64,000 nt of DNA, from the NCBI RefSeq assembly GCF_032854445.1, contig NC_088295.1:91753805-91817804 (forward strand), given 5' to 3'. The number at the start of each line of letters is the position of its first letter. Within the stretch, counting starts at the first letter, position 1. The notes below the pieces were generated by a model that worked only from the letters and a program-made list of their open reading frames with translations, was not told the origin of the DNA and ran no database searches. Below, in pieces: positions 25,101 through 32,165 of the stretch. The stretch comes from Liolophura sinensis. Taxonomy: Eukaryota > Mollusca > Polyplacophora > Chitonida > Chitonidae. The position numbers and the translations under genes were made by a program.

Positions 25101-27469
25101 ATGACTGGATCTACATGTACGTGTATGGTGTAGTGTATGACTGGATCTACATGTACGTGTATGGTGTAGTGTATGACTGGATCTACATGTACGTGTATGG
25201 TGTAGTGTATGACTGGATCTACATGTACGTGTATGGTGTAGTGTATGACTGAATGTACATGTACGTGTATGGTGTAGTGTATGACTGGATCTACATGTAC
25301 GTGTTTGGTGTAGTGTATGACTGGATCTACATGTACGTGTATGGTGTAGTGTATGACTGAATGTACATGTACGTGTATGGTGTAGTGTATGACTGGATCT
25401 ACATGTACGTGTATGGTGTAGTGTATGACTGAATGTACATGTACGTGTATGGTGTAGTGTATGACTGGATCTACATGTACGTGTATGGTGTAGTGTATGA
25501 CTGGATCTACATGTACGTGTATGGTGTAGTGTATGACTGGATCTACATGTACGTGTATGGTGTAGTGTATGACTGAATCTACATGTACATGTATGGTGTA
25601 GTGTATGACTGGATCTACATGTACGTGTTTGGTGTAGTGTATGACTGGATCTACATGTACGTGTATGGTGTAGTGTATGACTGAATGTACATGTACGTGT
25701 ATGGTGTAGTGTATGACTGGATCTACATGTACGTGTATGGTGTAGTGTATGACTGGATCTACATGTACGTGTATGGTGTAGTGTATGACTGAATCTACAT
25801 GTACGTGTATGGTGTAGTGTATGACTGGATCTACATGTACGTGTATGGTGTAGTGTATGACTGGATCTACATGTACGTGTATGGTGTAGTGTATGACTGG
25901 ATCTACATGTACGTGTATGGTGTAGTGTATGACTGGATCTACATGTACGTGTATGGTGTAGTGTATGACTGAATCTACATGTACATGTATGGTGTAGTGT
26001 ATGACTGAATCTACATGTACATGTATGGTGTAGTGTATGACTGAATCTACATGTACGTGTATGGTGTAGTGTATGACTGGATCTACATGTACGTGTATGG
26101 TGTAGTGTATGACTGGATCTACATGTACGTGTATGGTGTAGTGTATGACTGAATCTACATGTACATGTATGGTGTAGTGTATGACTGAATCTACATGTAC
26201 GTGTATGGTGTAGTGTATGACTGGATCTACATGTACGTGTATGGTGTAGTGTATGACTGGATCTACATGTACGTGTATGGTGTAGTGTATGACTGAATCT
26301 ACATGTACATGTATGGTGTGGTGTTCAGTACAATTAACCAAACTTGCGGATGGTTGTGGGTTTCCCCTGGGCTCTGCCTGGTTTCCTCCCACCATAATGC
26401 TGGCTGCCGTTGTATAAGTGAAATATTCTTGAGCACGGCGTAAAACACCAATCAAATAGATGAATAAAATATAATTAACCAAAATACGTTTTCATCTATC
26501 TGTTACATATTCTGAAATATTGTCGATAATATAACCAAGAAACGTTACATATACTCTAGTTTTATTTCTTGTGAATGCCTTAACTTGGTTTCAATTTTGC
26601 CAGTCTAAACAAATATTTTCTCCCTTCAGGTTTTCCACTCAGTCGTTTAGATGAGTCCTCTATGAATGGTCAGGGTGGAACTAAAGTGCTATACTTCACA
26701 GACAGAACTGTTACCCCGTTCATGTGTACACTCCCTCAGAAGTAAGATCTTTTATTAATATACCTGTACAACCATTCTGTAAAAAAAGCCTACAGATGTG
26801 GTCTTCAGTCACCAGTATTTTTGTCAGAACTCAAGCCTTATGAATGACATACATGTTACAAATAAATACATTTGACTGTGTTGTTGTTCCAGATTAGGGG
26901 AAATAACTCTTGGGGACATTAAAAGGCTGCATGATCGACCAGGAAGATATAGATATCACTTTAAGGCACAGGATCCTGAGTTTGGAACAGTGAAAGAAGA
27001 GGTACATGTGAGCTAGTGGTGTTCATCTACTGCTACTCATATTGCTAGAGGAAACCCAGTACATTTTCCTCACTTACAATACATGTGTACCAGGCTCTCT
27101 ATGTGTTATGTTGTAAATTCTGATAGAAATCAGTATTTGTTTGAGGAGCTGCAATCTTTGATGTTTAGATTAGATGTTAAATATTTAACAGATTGTTTTT
27201 TTACTTGAATTGGAGGGAAATTCTTTGTTGTACCAGACACAGATGTCTACTGCATATATTTATCTAAACTTGAATAATGCTTAACCAATGAAAACATTTT
27301 CATTTATATGAAAGATGCCTTTTTTTGCCTTCCTTCTTCTGGAGGACCATCATGACTCTTATGTGATATTGTTTACTTGACATTTCAGGTGTCATTTGAC
27401 GAAGATGTGATTCCTGGTTGGGAGGGAAAGATTGTAGCCTGGATAGAGGAGGATACGGATGAACTGTGA
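7055..27469 (+). CDS. DIXDC1: Dixin (DIX domain-containing protein 1), 18 coding exons
   Basis: Dixin is a cytoplasmic, actin-associated member of the DIX family that heteropolymerises with Dishevelled and Axin and promotes Wnt/beta-catenin signalling. Joining 7055-7138, 12325-12454, 13259-13384, 13729-13868, 14002-14102, 14574-14803, 15473-15618, 16562-16642, 19464-19568, 21046-21150, 21474-21527, 21881-22105, 23482-23595, 24133-24285, 24642-24720, 26630-26741, 26893-27001 and 27389-27469 gives an unbroken 724-codon frame with GT-AG junctions throughout. A calponin-homology domain spans about residues 29-137, a basic/Ser-rich linker follows, coiled coil covers about 290-510 and DIX about 635-724, the domain order of vertebrate dixin and close to its length. 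The start is uncertain: ATG 7055 has good context (A at -3, G at +4), whereas ATG 6926 is in frame but weak. Confidence 0.93.
7253..7545. repeat. 43-bp tandem array in dixin intron 1
   Basis: About six copies of a 43-bp AT-rich unit (core GATATGATTATGTGAGAAAC) alternate with TATA-rich spacers. It starts about 115 bp after the exon 1 donor and does not contain the donor. Confidence 0.9.
7546..9370. other. Dixin intron 1, unremarkable part
   Basis: Apart from a short TTTG run near 8,380 I see no array, SINE or coding exon in this stretch. Confidence 0.5.
9372..9522 (-). mobile_element. SINE fragment in dixin intron 1
   Basis: TTTTACGCCATACTCAAGAA, CAGCATTATGGTGGGAGG and GACCATCCACAGGTTGCTGG match the reverse complement of the common SINE, lacking the tRNA-like head. 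Confidence 0.8.
10071..10160. repeat. 28-bp repeat, three copies
   Basis: Three consecutive copies of a unit with core CAGACAGTTGCACA and a GTTAAC end lie in dixin intron 1. Confidence 0.8.
10461..11475. repeat. 29-bp tandem array in dixin intron 1
   Basis: About 35 copies of a 29-bp unit (GGGCTGTATACATCACATAC) cover 1 kb. Variant subtypes (GGGGGTCACATACC, CTCATGTAATG) recur at intervals, showing that blocks of several units were duplicated together. No coding potential is recognised. Confidence 0.95.
11476..12324. other. Dixin intron 1, 3' part
   Basis: AT-rich intron without an array. A short two-fold repeat around CTTATTGACCACC lies near 12,242-12,300, just before the exon 2 acceptor. 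Confidence 0.5.
12325..12454 (+). CDS. DIXDC1: Dixin exon 2 (calponin-homology domain, first half)
   Basis: Reads [19 protein letters not shown] and [20 protein letters not shown], the typical start of a calponin-homology fold: an amphipathic helix with a central Trp, then the [10 protein letters not shown] helix. Acceptor TTCAG, donor GTAG|GTGGGT, phase 0 in and phase 1 out. Confidence 0.93.
12470..13245. repeat. 25-bp array filling dixin intron 2
   Basis: About 28 copies of a 25-bp unit (CAGCTTGTGATGATAGTG plus ATAGGTG) occupy almost the whole 804-bp intron, starting about 15 bases after the donor and fading about 50 bases before the acceptor. Most units carry an internal AGGTGCAG or AGGTTCAG. 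Confidence 0.95.
13259..13384 (+). CDS. DIXDC1: Dixin exon 3 (calponin-homology domain, middle)
   Basis: Continues [15 protein letters not shown], then [20 protein letters not shown], the central helices of the calponin-homology domain. Acceptor TTTACAG, donor AAAG|GTGAAT, phase 1 in and out. Confidence 0.93.
13729..13868 (+). CDS. DIXDC1: Dixin exon 4 (calponin-homology domain, last helices)
   Basis: [20 protein letters not shown] then [10 protein letters not shown] closes the calponin-homology domain; the NLKS(V/I)[13 protein letters not shown] stretch is a dixin signature. Donor CTCAG|GTAATT, phase 1 in and 0 out. Confidence 0.93.
14002..14102 (+). CDS. DIXDC1: Dixin exon 5 (Arg-rich linker)
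   Basis: Encodes [17 protein letters not shown] then [16 protein letters not shown], a strongly basic linker after the calponin-homology domain. Acceptor GTTGCAG, donor AG|GTGTGT, phase 0 in and 2 out. Confidence 0.85.
14104..15472 (+). other. Dixin introns 5 and 6 (around exon 6)
   Basis: Outside exon 6 (14,574-14,803) there is AT-rich intron without array, SINE or recognisable extra exon. Phases on both sides are satisfied without adding one. Confidence 0.6.
14574..14803 (+). CDS. DIXDC1: Dixin exon 6 (Ser/Gly-rich linker)
   Basis: Low-complexity Ser, Gly and Pro-rich segment ([36 protein letters not shown]) between the calponin-homology domain and the coiled coil. Acceptor CTGTAG, donor CCGG|GTAAAC, phase 2 in and 1 out; phases agree on both sides. 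Confidence 0.82.
15473..15618 (+). CDS. DIXDC1: Dixin exon 7 (start of coiled coil)
   Basis: [15 protein letters not shown] is followed by heptad-rich [20 protein letters not shown] and QLMMLQDL, the first coiled-coil segment. Acceptor TTTGCAG, donor CCTG|GTAACA, phase 1 in and 0 out. Confidence 0.88.
16085..16530. repeat. 67-bp array upstream of dixin exon 8
   Basis: About seven copies of a 67-bp unit with GTTACAGCTGTTGAGTGTAGG and a TGTATCATGTAATTGTGG spacer, ending about 30 bases before the exon 8 acceptor. The acceptor itself reads GTGTTGCAG|CTGTTACG and the first unit reads ATATTGCAG|CTGTTGAG, so the unit may derive from this junction. The resemblance covers only 10-15 bases. Confidence 0.9.
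16562..16642 (+). CDS. DIXDC1: Dixin exon 8
   Basis: Encodes [20 protein letters not shown] then SPSSEQV, a Pro/Ser-rich break in the coiled coil. Acceptor TTGCAG, donor GTG|GTGAGT, phase 0 on both sides, so the 27 codons could be skipped in frame. Confidence 0.8.
16860..19463. repeat. 114-bp array carrying copies of the dixin exon 9 acceptor
   Basis: About 22 copies of a 114-bp unit run up to the exon 9 boundary. Each unit has the acceptor-like block ACCTGTGTTTGTCTGACAG followed by GAGCTCTCCAGTGG. The true junction reads ACCTATGTTTGTGACAG|GTGATACTG, so the array ends in the real splice acceptor. Outer copies (16,860-17,000 and 18,900-19,440) are more diverged than the nearly identical central ones. 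The period is a multiple of three, giving spurious open frames of 70-200 codons. Confidence 0.95.
19464..19568 (+). CDS. DIXDC1: Dixin exon 9 (coiled coil)
   Basis: [20 protein letters not shown] then [15 protein letters not shown], with heptad spacing. Acceptor GTGACAG, donor AAG|GTACGT, 35 codons, phase 0 on both sides. The acceptor is the last member of the 114-bp array. Confidence 0.88.
19569..21045 (+). other. Dixin intron 9
   Basis: Apart from a SINE scrap at 20,178 nothing is recognised. A 119-codon minus-strand frame (20,342-20,701) has no family resemblance and no supporting splice context. Confidence 0.5.
20178..20240 (-). mobile_element. Very diverged SINE scrap
   Basis: TTATTTATTTGAGTGGTGTT, then CACGCTGTACTTAAGATTTC, corresponds to the tail end of the reverse-complemented common SINE. 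Dixin intron 9. Confidence 0.4.
21046..21150 (+). CDS. DIXDC1: Dixin exon 10 (coiled coil)
   Basis: [20 protein letters not shown] then [15 protein letters not shown]. Leu/Ala heptads continue. Acceptor TTTCAG, donor AGG|GTTTGT (weak), 35 codons, phase 0 on both sides. Confidence 0.88.
21187..21292. repeat. About 41-bp repeat, three copies
   Basis: Three consecutive units with core ATAACGCCACACAGGCAATA, the last reading ATAACGCCATATTGGCAATA. Dixin intron 10, beginning about 35 bases after the exon 10 donor. Confidence 0.85.
21474..21527 (+). CDS. DIXDC1: Dixin exon 11 (coiled coil)
   Basis: [18 protein letters not shown], 18 codons, heptad pattern. Acceptor TTACAG, donor AAG|GTGAGT, phase 0 on both sides. 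Too short to stand out as an open frame; found from splice sites and phase. Confidence 0.88.
21881..22105 (+). CDS. DIXDC1: Dixin exon 12 (coiled coil, with odd 15-codon insert)
   Basis: [11 protein letters not shown], then a non-heptad [15 protein letters not shown] (21,914-21,958), then [20 protein letters not shown] and a long Leu/Lys/Glu heptad stretch to VGETE. Acceptor TCACAG, donor GAG|GTACAT. The insert ends in TTTTTGTTTCAG, itself a good acceptor, so an alternative exon start at 21,959 (same phase) is plausible. Confidence 0.85.
22106..22880. repeat. About 122-bp compound array after exon 12
   Basis: Degenerate short repeats of ACAAA and GTACAAAC start at the exon 12 donor and pass into about four copies of a 122-bp unit (TGTGTACATGTAGAGGACAA, GTCTATAAAGTACAGTTC). 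Unit text AGAGCACAAAGTGTACAAAC loosely resembles the donor region AGAGACAGAG|GTACATAC. Confidence 0.85.
22985..23300. repeat. 47-bp AT-rich array
   Basis: About six units with core AAATCATTTGTCAATATCGA and TATTTATTGATATCA. Dixin intron 12. Very AT-rich, with many short self-complementary TGATATCA pieces. Confidence 0.9.
23482..23595 (+). CDS. DIXDC1: Dixin exon 13
   Basis: [20 protein letters not shown] then [18 protein letters not shown]. End of the main coiled coil and a Gly/Ser-rich turn. Acceptor TCATAG, donor TTG|GTACAT, phase 0 on both sides. Confidence 0.84.
24133..24285 (+). CDS. DIXDC1: Dixin exon 14
   Basis: [20 protein letters not shown] then [20 protein letters not shown] and [11 protein letters not shown]. 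The helical segment LRSxF...[14 protein letters not shown] is typical of the dixin region before the DIX domain. Acceptor TGTTAG, donor CAG|GTGGGT, phase 0 on both sides. Confidence 0.9.
24642..24720 (+). CDS. DIXDC1: Dixin exon 15 (79 nt, tRNA-like sequence)
   Basis: Reads [20 protein letters not shown] then HRSNLP and the first base of a Gly codon. Exon 14 ends in phase 0 and exon 16 needs one preceding base; this 79-nt exon supplies it, with acceptor TTTTAAG and donor CCAG|GTAATG. Without it the frame meets a stop early in exon 16. The DNA also resembles a tRNA-type promoter: TGGCTCAGCGG (A box) and GATCAAATC (B box, about 60 bases on), so it may be an exonised SINE head. Confidence 0.68.
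24890..26322. repeat. 36-bp array in dixin intron 15
   Basis: About 39 copies of a 36-bp unit (GTACGTGTATGGTGTAGTG, ATGACTGGATCTACAT) with few substitutions and no indels. Because 36 is a multiple of three, the minus strand stays open for 570 codons ([12 protein letters not shown] repeated), running into a SINE at one end. It is wholly intronic and I do not call that frame a gene. Confidence 0.97.
26338..26468 (+). mobile_element. SINE 3' part abutting the 36-bp array
   Basis: GGATGGTTGTGGGTTTCCCC, CATAATGCTGGCTGCCGTTG, GAAATATTCTTGAGCACGGC and an AATCAAATAGATGAATAAA tail match the common SINE, head missing. It lies directly at the end of the 36-bp array. Confidence 0.85.
26630..26741 (+). 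CDS. DIXDC1: Dixin exon 16 (start of DIX domain)
   Basis: (G)[17 protein letters not shown], then [27 protein letters not shown]...TPFM is the first beta strand and loop of the DIX domain. Acceptor CCTTCAG, donor CAGAA|GTAAGA, phase 1 in and 2 out. Confidence 0.95.
26893..27001 (+). CDS. DIXDC1: Dixin exon 17 (DIX domain, middle)
   Basis: (K)[36 protein letters not shown]. [18 protein letters not shown] is the diagnostic DIX segment carrying polymer-interface residues. Acceptor TTCCAG, donor GAG|GTACAT, phase 2 in and 0 out. Confidence 0.96.
27389..27469 (+). CDS. DIXDC1: Dixin exon 18 (end of DIX domain, stop)
   Basis: [20 protein letters not shown] then EDTDEL and TGA. (D)[16 protein letters not shown] is the last DIX strand pair. 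Acceptor TTTCAG, phase 0. Confidence 0.96.
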   Translation: MSFDEDVIPGWEGKIVAWIEEDTDEL

Positions 27470-27474
27470 CTGAG

Positions 27475-28025
27475 ATGAACAGTTCATGAAAGACTATGTA
27501 GTTTGTTGTGTGGGCAACTACATGTACATCAGCCCATTGAGGAACGGTTCATGAAGGGCTATGTAGTCTGTTGTGTGGGCAACTGCCTCAGCCCATTGAG
27601 GAACAGTTCATGAAGGACTGTGTAGTCTGTTGTGTGGGCAAGTACATGTACATCAGCCCATACAGGAACAGCTCATGAAGGACTGTGTAGTCTGTTGTGT
27701 GGGCAAGTACATGTACATCAGCCCATACAGGAACAGTTCATGAAGGACTGTGTAGTCTGTTGTGTGGGCAAGTACATGTACATCAGCCCATACAGGAATA
27801 GTTCATGAAGGACTGTGTAGTCTGTTGTGTGGGCAACTACATGTACATCAGCCCATTGAGGAACAGTTCATGAAGGACTATGTAGTCTGTTGTGTGGGCA
27901 GCTACATGTACATCAGTCCATTGAGGAACAGTTCATGAAGGACTATGTAGTCTGTTGTGTGGGCAACTACATGTACATCAACCCATTGAGGAACGGTTCA
28001 TGAAGGACTATGTAGTCTGTTGTGT
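27475..28025. repeat. 65-bp array starting at the dixin stop codon
   Basis: About eight units with TTCATGAAGGACTATGTAGTC and TGTTGTGTGGGCAACTACAT, beginning within 10 bases of the TGA. Units vary by presence of an ATGTACATC block. The coding exon is not duplicated. Confidence 0.93.
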
Positions 28026-31000
28026 GGGAAACTGGTTCTGATGTACATGACATGGAGAGCACATGATCAGCCTAATAGTCTGATGTATGGAGAACTGGTT
28101 CTGATATACACGACATGGAGAGCACATGATCAGCCATGTAGTCTGATGTATGGAGAACTGGTTCTGATATACACGACATGGAGAGCACATGATCAGCCTA
28201 ATAGTCTGATGTATGGGGAACTGGTTCTGATATACATGACATAGAGAGCACATGAACAGCCATATAGTCAGATGTATGGGGAACTGGTTCTGATATACAC
28301 GACATGGAGAGCACATGATCAGCCTAATAGTCTGATGTATGGGGAACTGGTTCTGATATACATGACATAGAGAGCACATGAACAGCCATATAGTCTGATG
28401 TATGGGGAACTGGTTTTGATGTACATGACATGGAGAGCACATGAACAGCCATATAGTCTGATGTATGGGGAACTGGTTCTGATATACACGACATGGAGAG
28501 CACATGAACAGCCATATAGTCTGATGTATGGGGAACTGGTTCTGATATACACTACATAGAGAGCACATGATCAGCCTAATAGTCTGATGTATGGAGAACT
28601 GGTTCTGATATACACGACATGGAGAGCTCATGATCAGCCATATAGTCTGATGTATGGGGAACTGGTTCTGATATACACGACATGGAGAGCACATGATCAG
28701 CCTAATAGTCTGATGTATGGAGAACTGGTTCTGATATACATGACATAGAGAGCACATGAACAGCCATATAGTCTGATGTATGGGGAACTGGTTTTGATGT
28801 ACATGACATAGAGAGCACATGAACAGCCATATAGTCAGATGTATGGGGAACTGGTTCTGATATACACAACATGGAGAGCACATGATCAGCCTAATAGTCT
28901 GATGTATGGAGAACTGGTTCTGATATACATGACATAGAGAGCACATGAACAGCCATATAGTCTGATGTATGGGGAACTGGTTCTGATATACACGACATGG
29001 AGAGCACATGATCAGCCATATAGTCTGATGTATGGGGAACTGGTTCTGATATACACGACATAGAGAGCACATGAACAGCCATATAGTCTGATGTATGGAG
29101 AACTGGTTCTGATATACACGACATGGAGAGCTCATGATCAGCCATATAGTCTGATGTATGGGGAACTGGTTCTGATATACACGACATGGAGAGCACATGA
29201 TCAGCCTAACAGTCTGATGTATGGAGAACTGGTTCTGATATACATGACATAGAGAGCACATGAACAGCCATATAGTCTGATGTATGGGGAACTGGTTTTG
29301 ATGTACATGACATAGAGAGCACATGAACAACCATATATTCTGATGTATGGAGAACTGGTTCTGATATACACTACATAGAGAGCACATGATCAGCCTAATA
29401 GTCTGATGTATGGAGAACTGGTTCTGATATACACGACATGGAGAGCACATGAACAGCCATATAGTCTGATGTATGGGGAACTGGTTCTGATATACACTAC
29501 ATAGAGAGCACATGAACAGCCATATAGTCTGATGTATAGCAGACTGGTTCTGATATACACGACATGGAGAGCACATGATCAGCCTAATAGTCTGATGTAT
29601 GGAGAACTGGTTCTGATATACATGACATAGAGAGCACATGAACAGCCATATAGTCTGATGTATGGGGAACTGGTTCTGATATACACAACATGGAGAGCAC
29701 ATGATCAGCCATATAGTCTGATGTATGGAGAACTGGTTCTGATATACATGACATAGAGAGCACATGAACAGCCATATAGTCAGATGTATGGGGAACTGGT
29801 TCTGATATACACAACATGGAGAGCACATGATCAGCCATATAGTCTGATGTATGGGGAACTGGTTCTGATATACACGACATAGAGAGCACATGATCAGCCT
29901 AATAGTCTGATGTATGGAGAACTGGTTCTGATATACACGACATGGAGAGCACATGAACAGCCATATAGTCAGATGTATGGGGAACTGGTTCTGATATACA
30001 CTACATAGAGAGCACATGATCAGCCTAATAGTCTGATGTATAGCAGACTGGTTCTGATATACACGACATGGAGAGCACATGATCAGCCATATAGTCTGAT
30101 GTATGGGGAACTGGTTCTGATATACACTACATAGAGAGCACATGAACAGCCATATAGTCTGATGTATAGCAGACTGGTTCTGATATACACGACATGGAGA
30201 GCACATGAACAGCCATATAGTCTGATGTATGGAGAACTGGTTCTGATATACACGACATAGAGAGCACATGAACAGCCATATAGTCAGATGTATGGGGAAC
30301 TGGTTCTGATATACACGACATAGAGAGCACATGAACAGCCTAATAGTCTGATGTATGGGGAACTGGTTCTGGTATACACGACATGGAGAGCACATGAACA
30401 GCCATATAGTCTGATGTATGGAGAACTGGTTCTGATATACACGACATAAAGAACACATGAACAGCCATATAGTCTGATGTATGGAGAACTGGTTCTGATA
30501 TACACGACATGGAGAGCACATGATCAGCCTAATAGTCTGATGTATGGGGAACTGGTTCTGATATACACGACATAGAGAGCACATGAACAGCCATATAGTC
30601 TGATGTATGGGGAACAGGTTCTGATATATATGACATGGAAAACACATCAACAGCCATATAGTCTGATGTATGGGGAACTGGTTCTGATATACATGACATG
30701 GAGAGCACATGAACAGACATATAGTCAGATGTATGGGGAACTGGTTCTGATATACATGACATAGAGAGCACATGAACAGCCATATAGTCAGATGTATGGG
30801 GAACTGGTTTTGATGTACATGACATAGAGAACACATGAACAGCCATATAGTCTGATGTATGGGGAACTGGTTCTGATATACACGACATAGAGAGCACATG
30901 ATCAGCCATATAGTCTGATGTATGGGGAACTGGTTCTGATATACACGACATGGAGAGCACATGATCAGCCATATAGTCTGATGTATGGGGAACTGGTTCT

Positions 31001-31150
31001 GGTATACATGACATGGAAAACACATGAACAGCCATATAGTCTGATGTATAGCAGATTTGTTCTGATATACATGACATAGAGAGCACATGAACAGCCATAT
31101 AGTCAGATGTATGGGGAACTGGTTTTGATGTACATGACATAGAGAACACA
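28026..31150. repeat. 63-bp array, about 50 copies
   Basis: Units read AGCCATATAGTCTGATGTAT, GGGGAACTGGTTCTGATATA, CACGACATGGAGAGCACATG with point variants only. It grows out of the 65-bp array: TATGTAGTCTGTTGTGTGGG at the junction matches ATATAGTCTGATGTATGGGG of the unit. As 63 is a multiple of three, a minus-strand frame of 1,052 codons is open throughout; substitutions change residues freely, arguing against coding. Confidence 0.97.
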
Positions 31151-32165
31151 TGTATGGATAAGGCATGTGAAGTTTAAAGTCTGTGTACAGTACAGTATAT
31201 TGTGAATGTGACCAGATTTACCAAACAGATCATTGCAACATGCTACCGCAAATGAAAATATTGAACCGTGTGTGTACATGTATGCAAATTGCCAATACTG
31301 TAACTTATTGGCTGTTTGCTTTCCATTGAATGTGAATGCTTCATGTTCTGGTGATGCTTTCAAATCTGATCTGGCTTTAAAAGATGTTGGGTACTTGTTG
31401 TTAAAAGTTTCTCAAGTCAATGCTTTCACATAGCAGTACTGAATTATTATCCTCAGATCTATCTGAATGTTTTCTTCCCATGATGAACATTGCATGGGCC
31501 TGTTCGGTGCCTTTACATTCTGTCATCAGTTTTTCTGTCCTCTCTTTAGTGTTGTGTTGTGTTGATGTAAGCCAAGCTTATATGTGAATTTGTTCCAAGG
31601 CATAATGTCACATTTTTGAGAGGATAGTTGTATCTGTATTACTATGTCATGTATATCTGAAAGAGCTTTTGTTTTGTTTCATCTAAAGTTTATAAATTGT
31701 TATTTATGTGTACTTAAGGTAACATTGTTCATTACCACTTTACATGTATATGGTTTAAGAAAAAATTTTCTATGTACATGACTAACATTCCTGACTTTAG
31801 TTTAACACTTTGTGATTTCATTTATTCAGTCCACCTTTCTGTTGTGGGAAACCCTAACCATGTTAATTTGTTATGGAGATAAATTATGAAATTATACATT
31901 TATTTATTTATTAATGAAAAAACATACCATGTTATGTGTGGTAAAATAGTTTACCATATGTGTTCATATTGTTGGTATATTCATTTTTGTATGTGCCACT
32001 ATAAATTGAACTTTATTGCACATAGCTGCCAAAAATTCATCCTTGGTTGAGCCCAGCTGAACTTCAGACTGGAGCCTGTCTCTGTGTTAAACTTAGTCGT
32101 TGTTCATGCATTTTATTGATATTCTTTCAGAGCACATCCTATAACATCAATCAGAGAAATAAATA

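Larger units (their letters stand above)
27470..32165 (+). other. Probable dixin 3' UTR and flank
   Basis: After the stop come two minisatellites (27,475-31,150), then about 1 kb of ordinary AT-rich sequence with AATAAATAAATA at 32,157. If that is the poly(A) signal the 3' UTR would be about 4.7 kb, mostly tandem repeat. No other strong AATAAA lies between the stop and the second array. The transcript end is inferred. Confidence 0.4.

Noticed and set aside
24770-26482. 570-codon minus-strand frame of HYTIHVHVD repeats
   Set aside because: Produced by the 36-bp intronic array; both ends run into non-repeat intron and a SINE, with no start or splice context.
28008-31166. 1,052-codon minus-strand open frame
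   Set aside because: It is a by-product of a 63-bp period (21 codons). Units differ by residue-changing substitutions (P/S, W/R, F/I, R/H/S), other frames are open over parts too, and the frame lies antisense in the dixin 3' region.
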